Shown here: positions 1 to 6,551 of the stretch, piece after piece
How positions within the stretch are numbered: position 1 is the stretch's first letter
Layout: each line of letters begins with the position of its first letter
Source: DASYRX01 sp036003845
Lineage (GTDB): Bacteria; Gemmatimonadota; Gemmatimonadetes; Gemmatimonadales; Gemmatimonadaceae
DNA: 17,961 bases
Direction of reading: 5' to 3'
Assembly: GCA_036003845.1 (NCBI GenBank)
Contig: DASYRX010000186.1
Span: 1 to 17,961, forward strand
The notes under the pieces: model-generated
What the model saw: the letters and a program-made list of their open reading frames with translations, nothing else
Database searches by the model: none
What the model was told of the DNA's origin: nothing
Made by a program: the position numbers and the translations under genes

Positions 1-417
1 GATATAGCGCGTGTACATGCGGTGCAAGTCGGCCGCGAAGAGCGCGGCTTCGTCGCCGCCGGTGCCGGCGCGGATCTCAACGATGCACGGCCGGTCGTCG
101 AGCGGATCGTGCGGAATGATCAGCGGCTTCGCCTGCTCTTCGAGAGTGGCGATCGTGCTCGTTAGGCGCGTCACTTCGCTGCGCGCTTCCGCGGCCAGCT
201 CCGCGTCGTCTGTCGTGAGTAACTCACGCGCCTGCACAAGCTCCTCGTCCGCCTTGCGCAGGCGCTCGGCCAGTTGGACCGTGGCTTGTAGTCTCTGATG
301 TTCGCGGCCGAGCGACGCCATGCGCTTCGCGTCGCGGACCGTCGCTGGCTCGCTTAGTTCCCGCTCGACGGCCGCGGCGCGTTCAGTCGCTTCGGCGAGT
401 CGATCACGAATACTCAG
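1..417 (-). CDS. prfA: Peptide chain release factor 1, N-terminal part (cut by window edge)
   Basis: RF1 recognises UAA/UAG stop codons on the ribosome and triggers peptide release. Read on the minus strand, the frame gives an N-terminal helical region rich in Glu, Arg and Ala. It then gives the segment PHDPLDDRPCIVEIRAGTGG and continues DEAALFAADLHRMYTRYI, which matches the conserved core entry of bacterial RF1. The codon-recognition and GGQ parts lie beyond base 1. It lies directly downstream of rpmE on the same strand and overlaps its stop codon, so it is probably co-transcribed. The start is unusual: no ATG, GTG or TTG exists between an upstream in-frame stop and residue ~32. I place it at CTG (417-415), about 8 nt after a GGAAG stretch; ATT at 411-409 is the alternative. 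The first in-frame ATG, at 321-319, would remove ~32 residues that look like genuine RF1. Identity is secure; the start is not. Confidence 0.9.
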   Translation of the reverse strand, partial: MSIRDRLAEATERAAAVERELSEPATVRDAKRMASLGREHQRLQATVQLAERLRKADEELVQARELLTTDDAELAAEARSEVTRLTSTIATLEEQAKPLIIPHDPLDDRPCIVEIRAGTGGDEAALFAADLHRMYTRYI

Positions 418-626
418 GAGGAGCTCTTCCCGCTTGCGTACTTCTGGCGGAAGCGTTCAACTCGGCCGGCTGTGTCGATGAGCTTCTGCTTGCCCGTGTA
501 GAACGGGTGGCAGTTGGAGCAGATGTCGAGGTGCAGCTCGGATACGGTCGAGCGCGTGACCCAAGTTGCGCCACAGGCGCACTTGACGGTCGCGGCGTAG
601 TAGTCGGGGTGTATGCCTTCTTTCAT
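414..626 (-). CDS. rpmE: 50S ribosomal protein bL31, zinc-binding type
   Basis: A 70-residue component of the large ribosomal subunit, located near the inter-subunit bridge. The protein begins MKEGIHPDYY, the usual bL31 start. It has Cys16, Cys18, Cys36 and Cys39, the CxC...CxxC zinc-ribbon set of the zinc-containing (C+) form, and then HPFYTGKQKLIDTAGRVERF, the family's conserved C-terminal half. Its length is normal for bL31. A longer open frame runs upstream to base 779, but family length and N-terminus put the start at 626-624. No strong Shine-Dalgarno is visible. A sigma70-like promoter lies 35-63 nt upstream. The stop codon overlaps the proposed start of prfA, so the two form an operon. 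C+ bL31 genes are often zinc-responsive or paired with a C- paralogue elsewhere; nothing here shows zinc control. Confidence 0.97.
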   Translation of the reverse strand: MKEGIHPDYYAATVKCACGATWVTRSTVSELHLDICSNCHPFYTGKQKLIDTAGRVERFRQKYASGKSSS

Positions 627-660
627 TTGAGTCTCAGCGCATGTGCTTAGGGAGCATGGC

Positions 661-689
661 AATATAGTCACTCTGGGAAGGGGTAGCAA
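661..689 (-). promoter_or_regulatory. sigma70-like promoter for rpmE-prfA
   Basis: On the minus strand a -35 box TTGCTA (689-684) and a -10 box TATATT (666-661) are separated by exactly 17 nt. The AT-rich -10 stands out in a GC-rich spacer. Transcription would begin near base 654, giving a leader of about 28 nt before the rpmE ATG at 626. This is recognised by eye from the consensus only. Confidence 0.6.
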
Positions 690-730
690 CGCGCGATATG
701 ACAACGGGTTAGCCGTATGCGTCGCGACGC

Positions 731-822
731 GGTTGAGCGCGCGGTGAGCGAGTGCTGACGTGGGGATGATCGAGGTCATGCATCGTGGCTCCCGGATGCC
801 GGCGCGCTCTGCGCCGACGCCG
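731..822 (+). repeat. Duplicated 92-bp leader, copy A (upstream of first small lipoprotein)
   Basis: This stretch aligns without gaps to 1346-1437. My hand count is 16 differences in 92 bases, about 83% identity. It ends about 20 nt before the ATG of the first lipoprotein gene, and copy B ends about 23 nt before the second. Shared landmarks are GTTGAGC, CGGTGAGC, CTGACGTGG, GATGATCG and CGGATGCCGGCGCG. It may be a promoter or 5'-UTR region, or an RNA structure (GGCGC/GCGCC can pair in copy A). No clear -35/-10 pair was found in it. The rest of the 627-841 spacer holds only the rpmE promoter. Confidence 0.8.
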
Positions 823-841
823 CCGACAATCAGAGGCTCTT

Positions 842-1210
842 ATGACCCGCTTCATCGCTCCTCGTTTCAGCGTGCTTCTGGCCGCGTTGATAATCACCGC
901 GACCGCGTGTTCGGACGAAAATCTCGTAGGGACTCAGCTCTCGTCGAATGACCCGGCTCCGTCAGCGACCGGCTTCCTCGCCTTCCCTAACGATCCGTCG
1001 ATCGCGGACATCCTGGTGTCCAGTTGCTACGACGAAATCCCCGGCAACTCGCAGCATCTCACTCCCTGGCAACACAGCGACGGGCTGGAACCGATCGAGC
1101 TGGCAGTTGGCTGCTATCACGTTCGCGTTATGCGGATTACCGGAGCGGGGCTCACGGTGGAGACACAGCGCGTGATTGTTTACAGTGGGGAGGTCACCTT
1201 CCTCATCTGA
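842..1210 (+). CDS. Small lipoprotein of unknown function, paralogue A
   Basis: A 122-residue protein I do not recognise. The N-terminus is a lipoprotein signal: MTRF, Arg8, a hydrophobic run LLAALIITAT and Cys23 as the acylation site, so it should be membrane-anchored on the periplasmic side. The mature part contains TGFLAFPNDPSIADILVSSC, then IELAVGCYHVRV, and ends soon after. Cys62 and Cys91 match cysteines in the neighbouring paralogue and may form a disulfide. The start at 842 is chosen because AGAGG sits just upstream, the paralogue begins the same way (MTR), and the longer open frame from 785 would put an arginine-rich extension before the signal. It is followed by a strong hairpin (1252-1290), suggesting a monocistronic unit. 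The gene and its leader are duplicated immediately downstream. Confidence 0.8.
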   Translation: MTRFIAPRFSVLLAALIITATACSDENLVGTQLSSNDPAPSATGFLAFPNDPSIADILVSSCYDEIPGNSQHLTPWQHSDGLEPIELAVGCYHVRVMRITGAGLTVETQRVIVYSGEVTFLI

Positions 1211-1251
1211 TAGCTCTCCCGGAGAGCGGCATCTGCCTTAGATGAGGTAAG

Positions 1252-1290
1252 CGAGGCCCGCTGCACGGATCAAACGAGCAGCGGGCCTCG
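1252..1290 (+). terminator. Perfect 13-bp hairpin after lipoprotein A
   Basis: CGAGGCCCGCTGC (1252-1264) pairs perfectly with GCAGCGGGCCTCG (1278-1290) around a 13-nt loop. It begins 41 nt after the stop of the first small lipoprotein gene. No run of T follows, so it is terminator-like rather than a textbook intrinsic terminator. It could also stabilise the mRNA 3' end. Confidence 0.5.
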
Positions 1291-1345
1291 ATGCCGGGTG
1301 CCACCGTCTTGTTAGGCGGAGCGTTCACCTGCGGACACGCCGCTG

Positions 1346-1437
1346 AGTTGAGCCCACGGTGAGCAACGGCTGACGTGGCGATGATCGCCGTCAAGCAGTG
1401 TTGCTCGCGGATGCCGGCGCGTTCTGCGTCGACGCCG
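1346..1437 (+). repeat. Duplicated 92-bp leader, copy B (upstream of second small lipoprotein)
   Basis: Ungapped partner of 731-822, about 83% identical by hand count. The offset between the copies is 615 bases, close to the offset between the two ATG codons (619), so leader and gene were duplicated as one unit. A copy of the GTTAGGC word (1311-1317) lies 35 nt before this block; in copy A the equivalent place has GTTAGCC (708-714). Confidence 0.8.
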
Positions 1438-1460
1438 TCCCACAAGCTATGGAGGATCAC

Positions 1461-1850
1461 ATGACCCGCATCACCACTTCTCGCTTCGGCGCGCTCATCG
1501 CGGCGCTGACGATCACCCTCAGCGCGTGCTCCGAGGACTATCCGGTCGCACCGCAGTTCTCGCCCGTCAGCCCGACGCCCATAACGACAGGCATCATTAC
1601 ATTCGCCAGCGATCCAAGGATCGTTGATATCCTCGTATCCGAGTGCGACCAGCTCGAGCTTCCTTCTAGCTTCATGCCGGTTGCGACGTGGTACGACGAT
1701 CTCGGGACGTACGCGATCGAGCTCACGGCCGGCTGCTACGACCTTCGCGTCGTGCTAGAGACCGAGGAGGGACTCGTGACGCAGCAGCAGCACGGCGTCG
1801 TGCTTAACGCGGGCGACATCTACGCCTTTGACGCCGACTCCGGCGCATGA
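1461..1850 (+). CDS. Small lipoprotein of unknown function, paralogue B
   Basis: A 129-residue paralogue of the gene at 842-1210. The signal is MTRITTSRFGALIAALTITL followed by SAC, with Cys27 or the cysteine of the LSAC lipobox as acylation site. Shared mature landmarks are TGIITFASDPRIVDILVSEC and IELTAGCYDLRV. Cys62 and Cys92 correspond to Cys62 and Cys91 of paralogue A. A strong Shine-Dalgarno GGAGG lies 5 nt before the ATG and fixes the start. It has its own copy of the leader and its own downstream stem-loop, so it is probably transcribed separately. The function is unknown; the small beta-rich composition and conserved Cys pair suggest a compact domain on the cell surface or in the periplasm. 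Confidence 0.82.
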   Translation: MTRITTSRFGALIAALTITLSACSEDYPVAPQFSPVSPTPITTGIITFASDPRIVDILVSECDQLELPSSFMPVATWYDDLGTYAIELTAGCYDLRVVLETEEGLVTQQQHGVVLNAGDIYAFDADSGA

Positions 1851-1863
1851 CATCCGTTGCTGA

Positions 1864-1900
1864 GGGTTGAAGGGAGAGAATCGACTTCTCTCTCCAACCC
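1864..1900 (+). terminator. Stem-loop after lipoprotein B
   Basis: GGGTTGAAGGGAGAGAA (1864-1880) pairs with TTCTCTCTCCAACCC (1886-1900) around a 5-nt loop TCGAC. This gives a 15-bp stem with one G-U pair and a 2-nt bulge, starting 13 nt after the stop codon. No U-tract follows. A looser GAGGCC/GGCCTC pairing lies just downstream (1903-1933). Confidence 0.5.
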
Positions 1901-1962
1901 ATGGAGGCCGAGCAGTTCGGGTGCGGATGGCCTCAGCTGCCGGCCTCTCTGGCTACGGGAGA

Positions 1963-1992
1963 TTGAATACCGCATGTCCGAAGTCGTAAAGT
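1963..1992 (+). promoter_or_regulatory. Possible sigma70-like promoter for the SnoaL-like gene
   Basis: TTGAAT (1963-1968) and TAAAGT (1987-1992) are 18 nt apart and lie 33 nt before the ATG at 2026, after the lipoprotein B stem-loop. The -10 match is moderate. The call rests on spacing and position. Confidence 0.4.
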
Positions 1993-2025
1993 AGGCACTC
2001 GCTCTTCCGCACTCGGAGCAATGCG

Positions 2026-2583
2026 ATGCGCCTCATGGCGGCTGGCAGGATCATTTTCGTGTTAGGCGGCGCGCTCACGGTGCCGGCCGCGCTGCACGCG
2101 CAAATGCCAGCGGCGAACCCTGCCGACGTATCCACGATCGAAGCGATCGTGCGCGCTTCATACGAGGTGATCAGCGGGCCTGCCGGCACGCCCAGGCAAT
2201 GGCGGCGCGACAGTACGCTCTACGCGCCGGGTGCCACGTTCACTGCCCTCGGCGAGCGCGATGGCAAAGCGCGCGCAGTGACGATGACGCCGGAAGAGTA
2301 TCGACGCGCCACCAATGCGGGTTTCCTCACAGAGGGGCTGATCGAGTACGAGATCGGGTCACGCATCGAGCAGTATGGTCATGTCGCGACCGTCCGATCC
2401 GTCTATGCGATGCGTCGTTCCACGGACGGTCCGATCGAAGCTCGTGGCGTGAATTACTTCATGCTGTATTGGGACGGAACGCGCTGGTGGATAAGTGGAA
2501 TGGTCTGGGACAGCGAGCGGCCGAACAACCCACTACCATCCGGTTGGGTCGGGAGCTATGAAGTGGTGCGGCAGATGCAATGA
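2026..2583 (+). CDS. Exported SnoaL/NTF2-like protein
   Basis: A 185-residue protein with an N-terminal signal peptide (MRLMAAGRIIFVLGGALTVP, cleavage likely after ALHA near residue 25), so probably periplasmic. The mature part is a single alpha+beta domain of the size and pattern of SnoaL/NTF2-like folds. It has an opening helix (VSTIEAIVRASYEVIS), WRRDSTLYAPGATFTALGER, a TPEEYRRATNAGF helix segment and strands ending in YWDGTRWWISGMVWDSE. The fold can be catalytic or simply ligand-binding, and no active-site set can be assigned. The start at 2026 is supported by CGGAG about 6 nt upstream. A GTTAGG word encodes Leu-Gly inside the signal peptide. It is followed after ~88 nt by a hydrolase lipoprotein on the same strand. 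The domain call is from pattern only. Confidence 0.72.
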   Translation: MRLMAAGRIIFVLGGALTVPAALHAQMPAANPADVSTIEAIVRASYEVISGPAGTPRQWRRDSTLYAPGATFTALGERDGKARAVTMTPEEYRRATNAGFLTEGLIEYEIGSRIEQYGHVATVRSVYAMRRSTDGPIEARGVNYFMLYWDGTRWWISGMVWDSERPNNPLPSGWVGSYEVVRQMQ

Positions 2584-2671
2584 GCATCGACTGACGTCGT
2601 AGCAGTCGCTCGTTAGGTGAAGTCTGCAGCAATCGTTCCCTCGTTTGCCATTTTTTTTCAGGAGAGCGCTG

Positions 2672-3700
2672 ATGCGTACGTCCGTTCCGTCGATCCTGCT
2701 CATCGCCGTCGCGATCGGCGCTTGCTCGAAACAGGATGCCAGGTCCGGCGACACAGCGGCGTCTGCAACTGCCGCCACGTGGTCGGATGTCGCGCCGCAC
2801 AGCAGTGGATTTGTCAACGGAAGCGACGTTAGGCTGCACTATCTCGACTGGGGAGGATCCGGCCCGACCTTGATCCTCATCCATGGCTACGGCGACAATC
2901 CGCACGTTTTCGACGACTTGGCGCCCGCGTTTACGGACAGCTTCCGCGTTGTCGCTTACGCGCGCCGCGGCCACGGTCGCTCCGGCAAGGCCGGACCGTT
3001 TGACACGGCGACGCTGACCGAGGATCTCCGCACGCTGATGGACAGCTTGCACATAACGCGTGCGCACCTGGCCGGCTGGTCGATGGGGGGAAACGAGATC
3101 ACCATGATGGCTGGTCGGCACCCCGAACGAGTCGACCGCATCGTGTATCTCGATGGCGCGTATGATTGGGCCGATCCTGCTGTCCGCGCGGCGTTCGATT
3201 CGTTGCCGGTGAACTTGACCCCCACGGCCGAGGCGATCGGATCGCTCGATGCTTTCCGCGCCTGGCAGATGCGCGCCTTCTTCCCGGCCGTTTCGGACAC
3301 GGCACGACTCGAGGCGTATGTCCGCGACCTTGTCGATCTGCAAGCCGATGGTACCGTGCGTCCTGTCATGAGTGACAGCGTGTACCGGGCGCTCTTCATG
3401 GTTCTCGTCACGAATCGGCGCGACTACACCACAGTCAAAGTGCCGGCGCTGGCGATCTATACAGAGACGTTCCTGGATGTGACGAAAGCGGATTCAGCGC
3501 AGCGGGCGAAGAATCTCGCTTGGGAGAAGAAGTACTTCGCTCCCTTTCGTGAGGCCTCGATCGCGCGTGTGCGACGCGAGATCCCGGGAATCGAGATCGT
3601 ACGCGTGCCTGGGACGCATCCGGATTTCGTCTTCACGTCTCGCGACAAAGTCGTAGAAGCGATGCGGCGCTTCCTCAGCGCGAAGAAAGGCTCGGCTTGA
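2672..3700 (+). CDS. Alpha/beta-hydrolase lipoprotein
   Basis: A 342-residue exported serine hydrolase. The signal MRTSVPSILLIAVAIGAC carries a lipobox with Cys18, followed by a Ser/Ala/Thr-rich linker. From residue ~50 the alpha/beta-hydrolase fold is clear. It has VRLHYLDWGGSGPTLILIHG, an HGYGDN oxyanion segment, ARRGHGRSGK, and the nucleophile elbow GWSMGG with Ser137. The catalytic His is likely His316 in GTHPDF, and the acid is probably the Asp in TETFLDV. Substrate is unknown; esters or peptides are both possible in this fold. The start at 2672 is set by AGGAGAG 7 nt upstream; the longer frame from 2645 lacks a good ribosome site and would spoil the signal. A run of eight T (2651-2658) precedes the ribosome site. 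A second, only distantly similar hydrolase lies at 6672-7643. Confidence 0.88.
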   Translation: MRTSVPSILLIAVAIGACSKQDARSGDTAASATAATWSDVAPHSSGFVNGSDVRLHYLDWGGSGPTLILIHGYGDNPHVFDDLAPAFTDSFRVVAYARRGHGRSGKAGPFDTATLTEDLRTLMDSLHITRAHLAGWSMGGNEITMMAGRHPERVDRIVYLDGAYDWADPAVRAAFDSLPVNLTPTAEAIGSLDAFRAWQMRAFFPAVSDTARLEAYVRDLVDLQADGTVRPVMSDSVYRALFMVLVTNRRDYTTVKVPALAIYTETFLDVTKADSAQRAKNLAWEKKYFAPFREASIARVRREIPGIEIVRVPGTHPDFVFTSRDKVVEAMRRFLSAKKGSA

Positions 3701-3766
3701 TAACGACGGTGCACACACTCCATGTCGTTCCCCCTATCTCGGTGCGCGTTAGGCGCAGGAGCTAAC

Positions 3767-4927
3767 TTGATCTCTGCTCGGTACTCCCTCATGAGCACGG
3801 CGCTGTGCACGCTTCTCGGCAGCGTAGCGGTCGCACAGCCGGCGGTTCAGCACTCCATGTCGCACGACTACCGCGTCGTGAAAGTGGTCGACAGCTTGTT
3901 CAACCCCTGGTCCATGGCGTTCTTGCCTAACGGGGACATGCTGGTCACGGAGCGACCCGGCCGCCTGCGCATCGTACGCAAAGGCAAGCTGCTTCCGACG
4001 CCGGTCGAGGGAGTACCGGCGGTCTTCGCTCGCGGACAGGGCGGTCTGCTCGACGTGGTGCTGCATCCGAACTTCGCCTCCAACCACTTCGTGTACCTGA
4101 GCTATTCGAAGCCCGTCGGCGACAGCCAGTCCACAACCGCCGTCTCGCGCGGAAAGCTGGAGAATGACCGCCTAACGGGCGTCGAACAAATCTTCGAGGC
4201 ACAGACGCGTGGCCAAGGACACTACGGCTCGCGCCTCGCCTTCGATCGCAACAACTTCCTGTTCATCACCACGGGCGACCGACAGGTCCCGCCCGCTGGA
4301 AACCTCGAGGCGCACCCGGCGCAGGACCTAACGAATCATCACGGGAAGATCAGCCGTCTCCACGACGACGGCAAAGTTCCAGTCGACAATCCGTTCGTGG
4401 GCCGCACGGATGCAAAGCCCGAGATCTGGAGCTACGGGCACCGCAATATGCAGGGCTTGGCGTTTCATCCCCTGACGGGCGACTTGTGGGAGACCGAGCA
4501 TGGCCCGCAGGGTGGCGACGAGCTGAACCTCATCAAGCGCGGCGCGAATTACGGTTGGCCCGTCATCGGGTTCGGCGTGAACTACCGATCCGGCTCCACG
4601 ATCCACGTCGGCACGGCGCGCACGGGGATGGAGAATCCGGTGAATGTTTGGGTTCCATCGATCGGAACGTCAGGTCTCATGTTCTACACGGGCGACAAGT
4701 TCCCAGAGTGGAAGGGGAGCGCCTTCGCCGGCGGTATGGTCGGGGAGCAGCTCGTTAGGCTCACGTTCGACGGTCAGCGCGCCGAGGTTGCTGAAATCCT
4801 CGTGCGGCACCAGGGACGTATCCGTGACGTGCGTCAGGGGCCGGATGGGCTGATCTATCTCGCCATCGATAACAATCAAGGCGGCGCCACGCCGATCCTG
4901 CGGATCGAGCCCGTCGCTCGCAACTAA
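3767..4927 (+). CDS. PQQ-dependent sugar dehydrogenase-like exported protein
   Basis: A member of the soluble glucose/aldose sugar dehydrogenase (GSDH) family, six-bladed propellers that oxidise sugars in the periplasm using PQQ and Ca2+. Diagnostic segments appear in order: NPWSMAFLPNGDMLVTERPG, LLDVVLHPNF, GHYGSRLAF (catalytic-type His152), EIWSYGHRNMQGLAFHP (Arg226), TEHGPQGGDELN, and NYGWP. Length, 386 residues from the chosen start, fits the family. The start is TTG at 3767: AGGAG ends 5 nt before it, and the product begins with a signal peptide (STALCTLLGSVAVAQ). ATG at 3722 lacks a ribosome site, and ATG at 3791 would also leave a signal sequence. It is followed after 17 nt by the M20-like lipoprotein, so the two are probably co-transcribed. 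Substrate and actual PQQ use are inferred from the family; no PQQ biosynthesis genes are in the window. Confidence 0.88.
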   Translation: MISARYSLMSTALCTLLGSVAVAQPAVQHSMSHDYRVVKVVDSLFNPWSMAFLPNGDMLVTERPGRLRIVRKGKLLPTPVEGVPAVFARGQGGLLDVVLHPNFASNHFVYLSYSKPVGDSQSTTAVSRGKLENDRLTGVEQIFEAQTRGQGHYGSRLAFDRNNFLFITTGDRQVPPAGNLEAHPAQDLTNHHGKISRLHDDGKVPVDNPFVGRTDAKPEIWSYGHRNMQGLAFHPLTGDLWETEHGPQGGDELNLIKRGANYGWPVIGFGVNYRSGSTIHVGTARTGMENPVNVWVPSIGTSGLMFYTGDKFPEWKGSAFAGGMVGEQLVRLTFDGQRAEVAEILVRHQGRIRDVRQGPDGLIYLAIDNNQGGATPILRIEPVARN

Positions 4928-4944
4928 CCCTTACTCGCCACACC

Positions 4945-6540
4945 ATGAGGCCGTCTCCCTCGCGCTTCCCGCTCCGCGCGTCTGGCTTGCTGATTTCGTT
5001 AGGTGTCGCGGCCTGCGCGCCGACTGATGATCAGTCGACAGCGGGCGCCAGCAAGCGTCCCAGCTACGCGCTCACTGTCAGCGACACGTTCCGAGCCGCG
5101 TCGGTCCCGGCGTATCAAGGGACGCACGCGGAGACATATGCGTACATCGACGCGAACCAGACCAAACACCTGGAGAACATGAAGCGTTGGGTGCGGCAGC
5201 GTTCGGTGAGCGCGCAGAACGACGGCATCCAGGAGATGGCGCGTCTCGTCATGGCCGATCTCAAGGCACTCGGCTTCAAAGAGACAGCGCTCGTCCCGAC
5301 GGATGGGCATCCCTCGGTGTGGGGATACTACGACGCCGGCGCCCCCAAGACGCTAGCGGTCTATATGATGTACGACGTGCAGCCGGTGGAGCCGGCGGGG
5401 TGGTCGGTCAACGCGTTCGGGGGTGAGGTCGTGGAGCGCCCGTTAGGCAAGGTCTTGATGGCGCGTGGCGCGACGAACCAAAAAGGACCTGAGCGCGCCT
5501 TCCTAAATGCGCTCGACGCGATCATCGCCACGAAGAAAACTCTGCCAGTCAACTTGATGGTGCTGGCCGAAGGCGAAGAGGAGCTCGGCTCGCTGCATTT
5601 CCCACAAGCCGTCGAGAAGTACGCCGATCGGCTGCGCACCGCGTCGGGCGTCATGTTCCCCTTCAATAGTCAGGACGGCAAGGGCGATATCGTCGTGAAC
5701 CTTGGCGTCAAAGGAATCCTGTACTTCGAGCTGGAGGTTCGCGGCGGGCCGCAGGGTGGGCCGTCGAAAGCAGAAATTCACGGATCGTACAAGGCGATTG
5801 TCGATGCGCCGGCGATCCGTCTGGCGCAGGCGATCGCGAGCCTAACGACGCCAGACGGCAACACGATCCTGGTCCCCAACTATTATGACGCCATCCGGCC
5901 GCCATCGGAGGAAGAGCAACGGCTCGTGAATGGAATGATCCCCGCCTGGAATGCGAGCGAAGCGGATCAGCGCAAGGCGTTTGGTGTGGAGCGTTGGATC
6001 GGAGGTATGACGGGCACCGACGCGCTGATGGCGTATCTCTTCAACACGACCCTCAACGTCGATGGGATGTGGTCCGGCTATACGGGCGTCGGCATGAAGA
6101 CGATACTGCCGCACGTGGCCACTGCGAAGATGGATTCGCGGCTGGTGCCTAACCAGCATCCGGACAGCGCGATCGCGCTGATTCGCAAGCATCTCGAGAC
6201 GAAAGGCTTTAGCGATGTGACTGTTCGGAAGTTGAGCGGCTACCCACCGGCGCAGACATCGGTGAGCGCGCCGCTCGTGCAGTCCGCTATCAGCGTGTAC
6301 AACAAGCACGGGTTCAACACGTCAGTCGTGCCGCGCTTGGCTGGCAGTGCGCCGTACTATCTGTTTACCGACGTGCTCAAGCTGCCGATGGTAATGGGCG
6401 GGATCGGATACGGTACAGGCGCGCACGCGCCTGACGAGTTCATGGTCATCGAGCCCGCCGCCGGCTCCAAGATCGCGGGGCTGGCTGCTATCGAGAAGTT
6501 CTACGTGGATCTCCTCTACGCATTGGCAGAGGCGAAGTAG
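4945..6540 (+). CDS. M20-family peptidase-like lipoprotein with altered metal site
   Basis: A 531-residue protein. The signal RASGLLISLGVAAC gives Cys24 as lipid anchor, so it is periplasmic. The rest follows the M20 (carboxypeptidase/dipeptidase) architecture: HLENMKRWVRQRSVS near the start, VYMMYDVQPVEPAGW, ARGATNQKGPERA, AEGEEELGS, a dimerisation-type insert, AKMDSRLVPNQHP, and GTGAHAPDEF at the end. M20 enzymes hydrolyse peptides at a two-zinc centre. Here the usual first ligand His is Met142 (MYD instead of HYD) and the usual bridging Asp is Asn178 (TNQKG instead of the common SDDKG). The segment that normally carries the next Asp reads VMFPFNSQDG. Glu212, Glu213 and His494 are kept. It may be inactive, bind metal differently, or form a distinct subfamily. 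No Shine-Dalgarno is visible before the ATG, and coupling to the upstream gene is likely. Confidence 0.87.
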   Translation: MRPSPSRFPLRASGLLISLGVAACAPTDDQSTAGASKRPSYALTVSDTFRAASVPAYQGTHAETYAYIDANQTKHLENMKRWVRQRSVSAQNDGIQEMARLVMADLKALGFKETALVPTDGHPSVWGYYDAGAPKTLAVYMMYDVQPVEPAGWSVNAFGGEVVERPLGKVLMARGATNQKGPERAFLNALDAIIATKKTLPVNLMVLAEGEEELGSLHFPQAVEKYADRLRTASGVMFPFNSQDGKGDIVVNLGVKGILYFELEVRGGPQGGPSKAEIHGSYKAIVDAPAIRLAQAIASLTTPDGNTILVPNYYDAIRPPSEEEQRLVNGMIPAWNASEADQRKAFGVERWIGGMTGTDALMAYLFNTTLNVDGMWSGYTGVGMKTILPHVATAKMDSRLVPNQHPDSAIALIRKHLETKGFSDVTVRKLSGYPPAQTSVSAPLVQSAISVYNKHGFNTSVVPRLAGSAPYYLFTDVLKLPMVMGGIGYGTGAHAPDEFMVIEPAAGSKIAGLAAIEKFYVDLLYALAEAK

Positions 6541-6551
6541 CGTTCAAAAGC

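Noticed and set aside
414..779. A 121-residue version of bL31 with an upstream extension
   Set aside because: bL31 begins at MKEGIHPDYY by family comparison. The extension crosses the promoter and the duplicated leader and has no ribosome site.
1311..2067. Integron cassette array: GTTAGGC and GCCTAAC match the core-site consensus of attC sites, and small genes lie near some copies
   Set aside because: The words are not arranged as paired sites flanking single genes, most lie inside coding sequences, they occur across the whole window, and no integrase is present.
2459..3343. A 294-residue minus-strand open frame
   Set aside because: It lies opposite two clear genes, is arginine-rich as expected for a shadow of GC-rich DNA, and has no recognisable motif.
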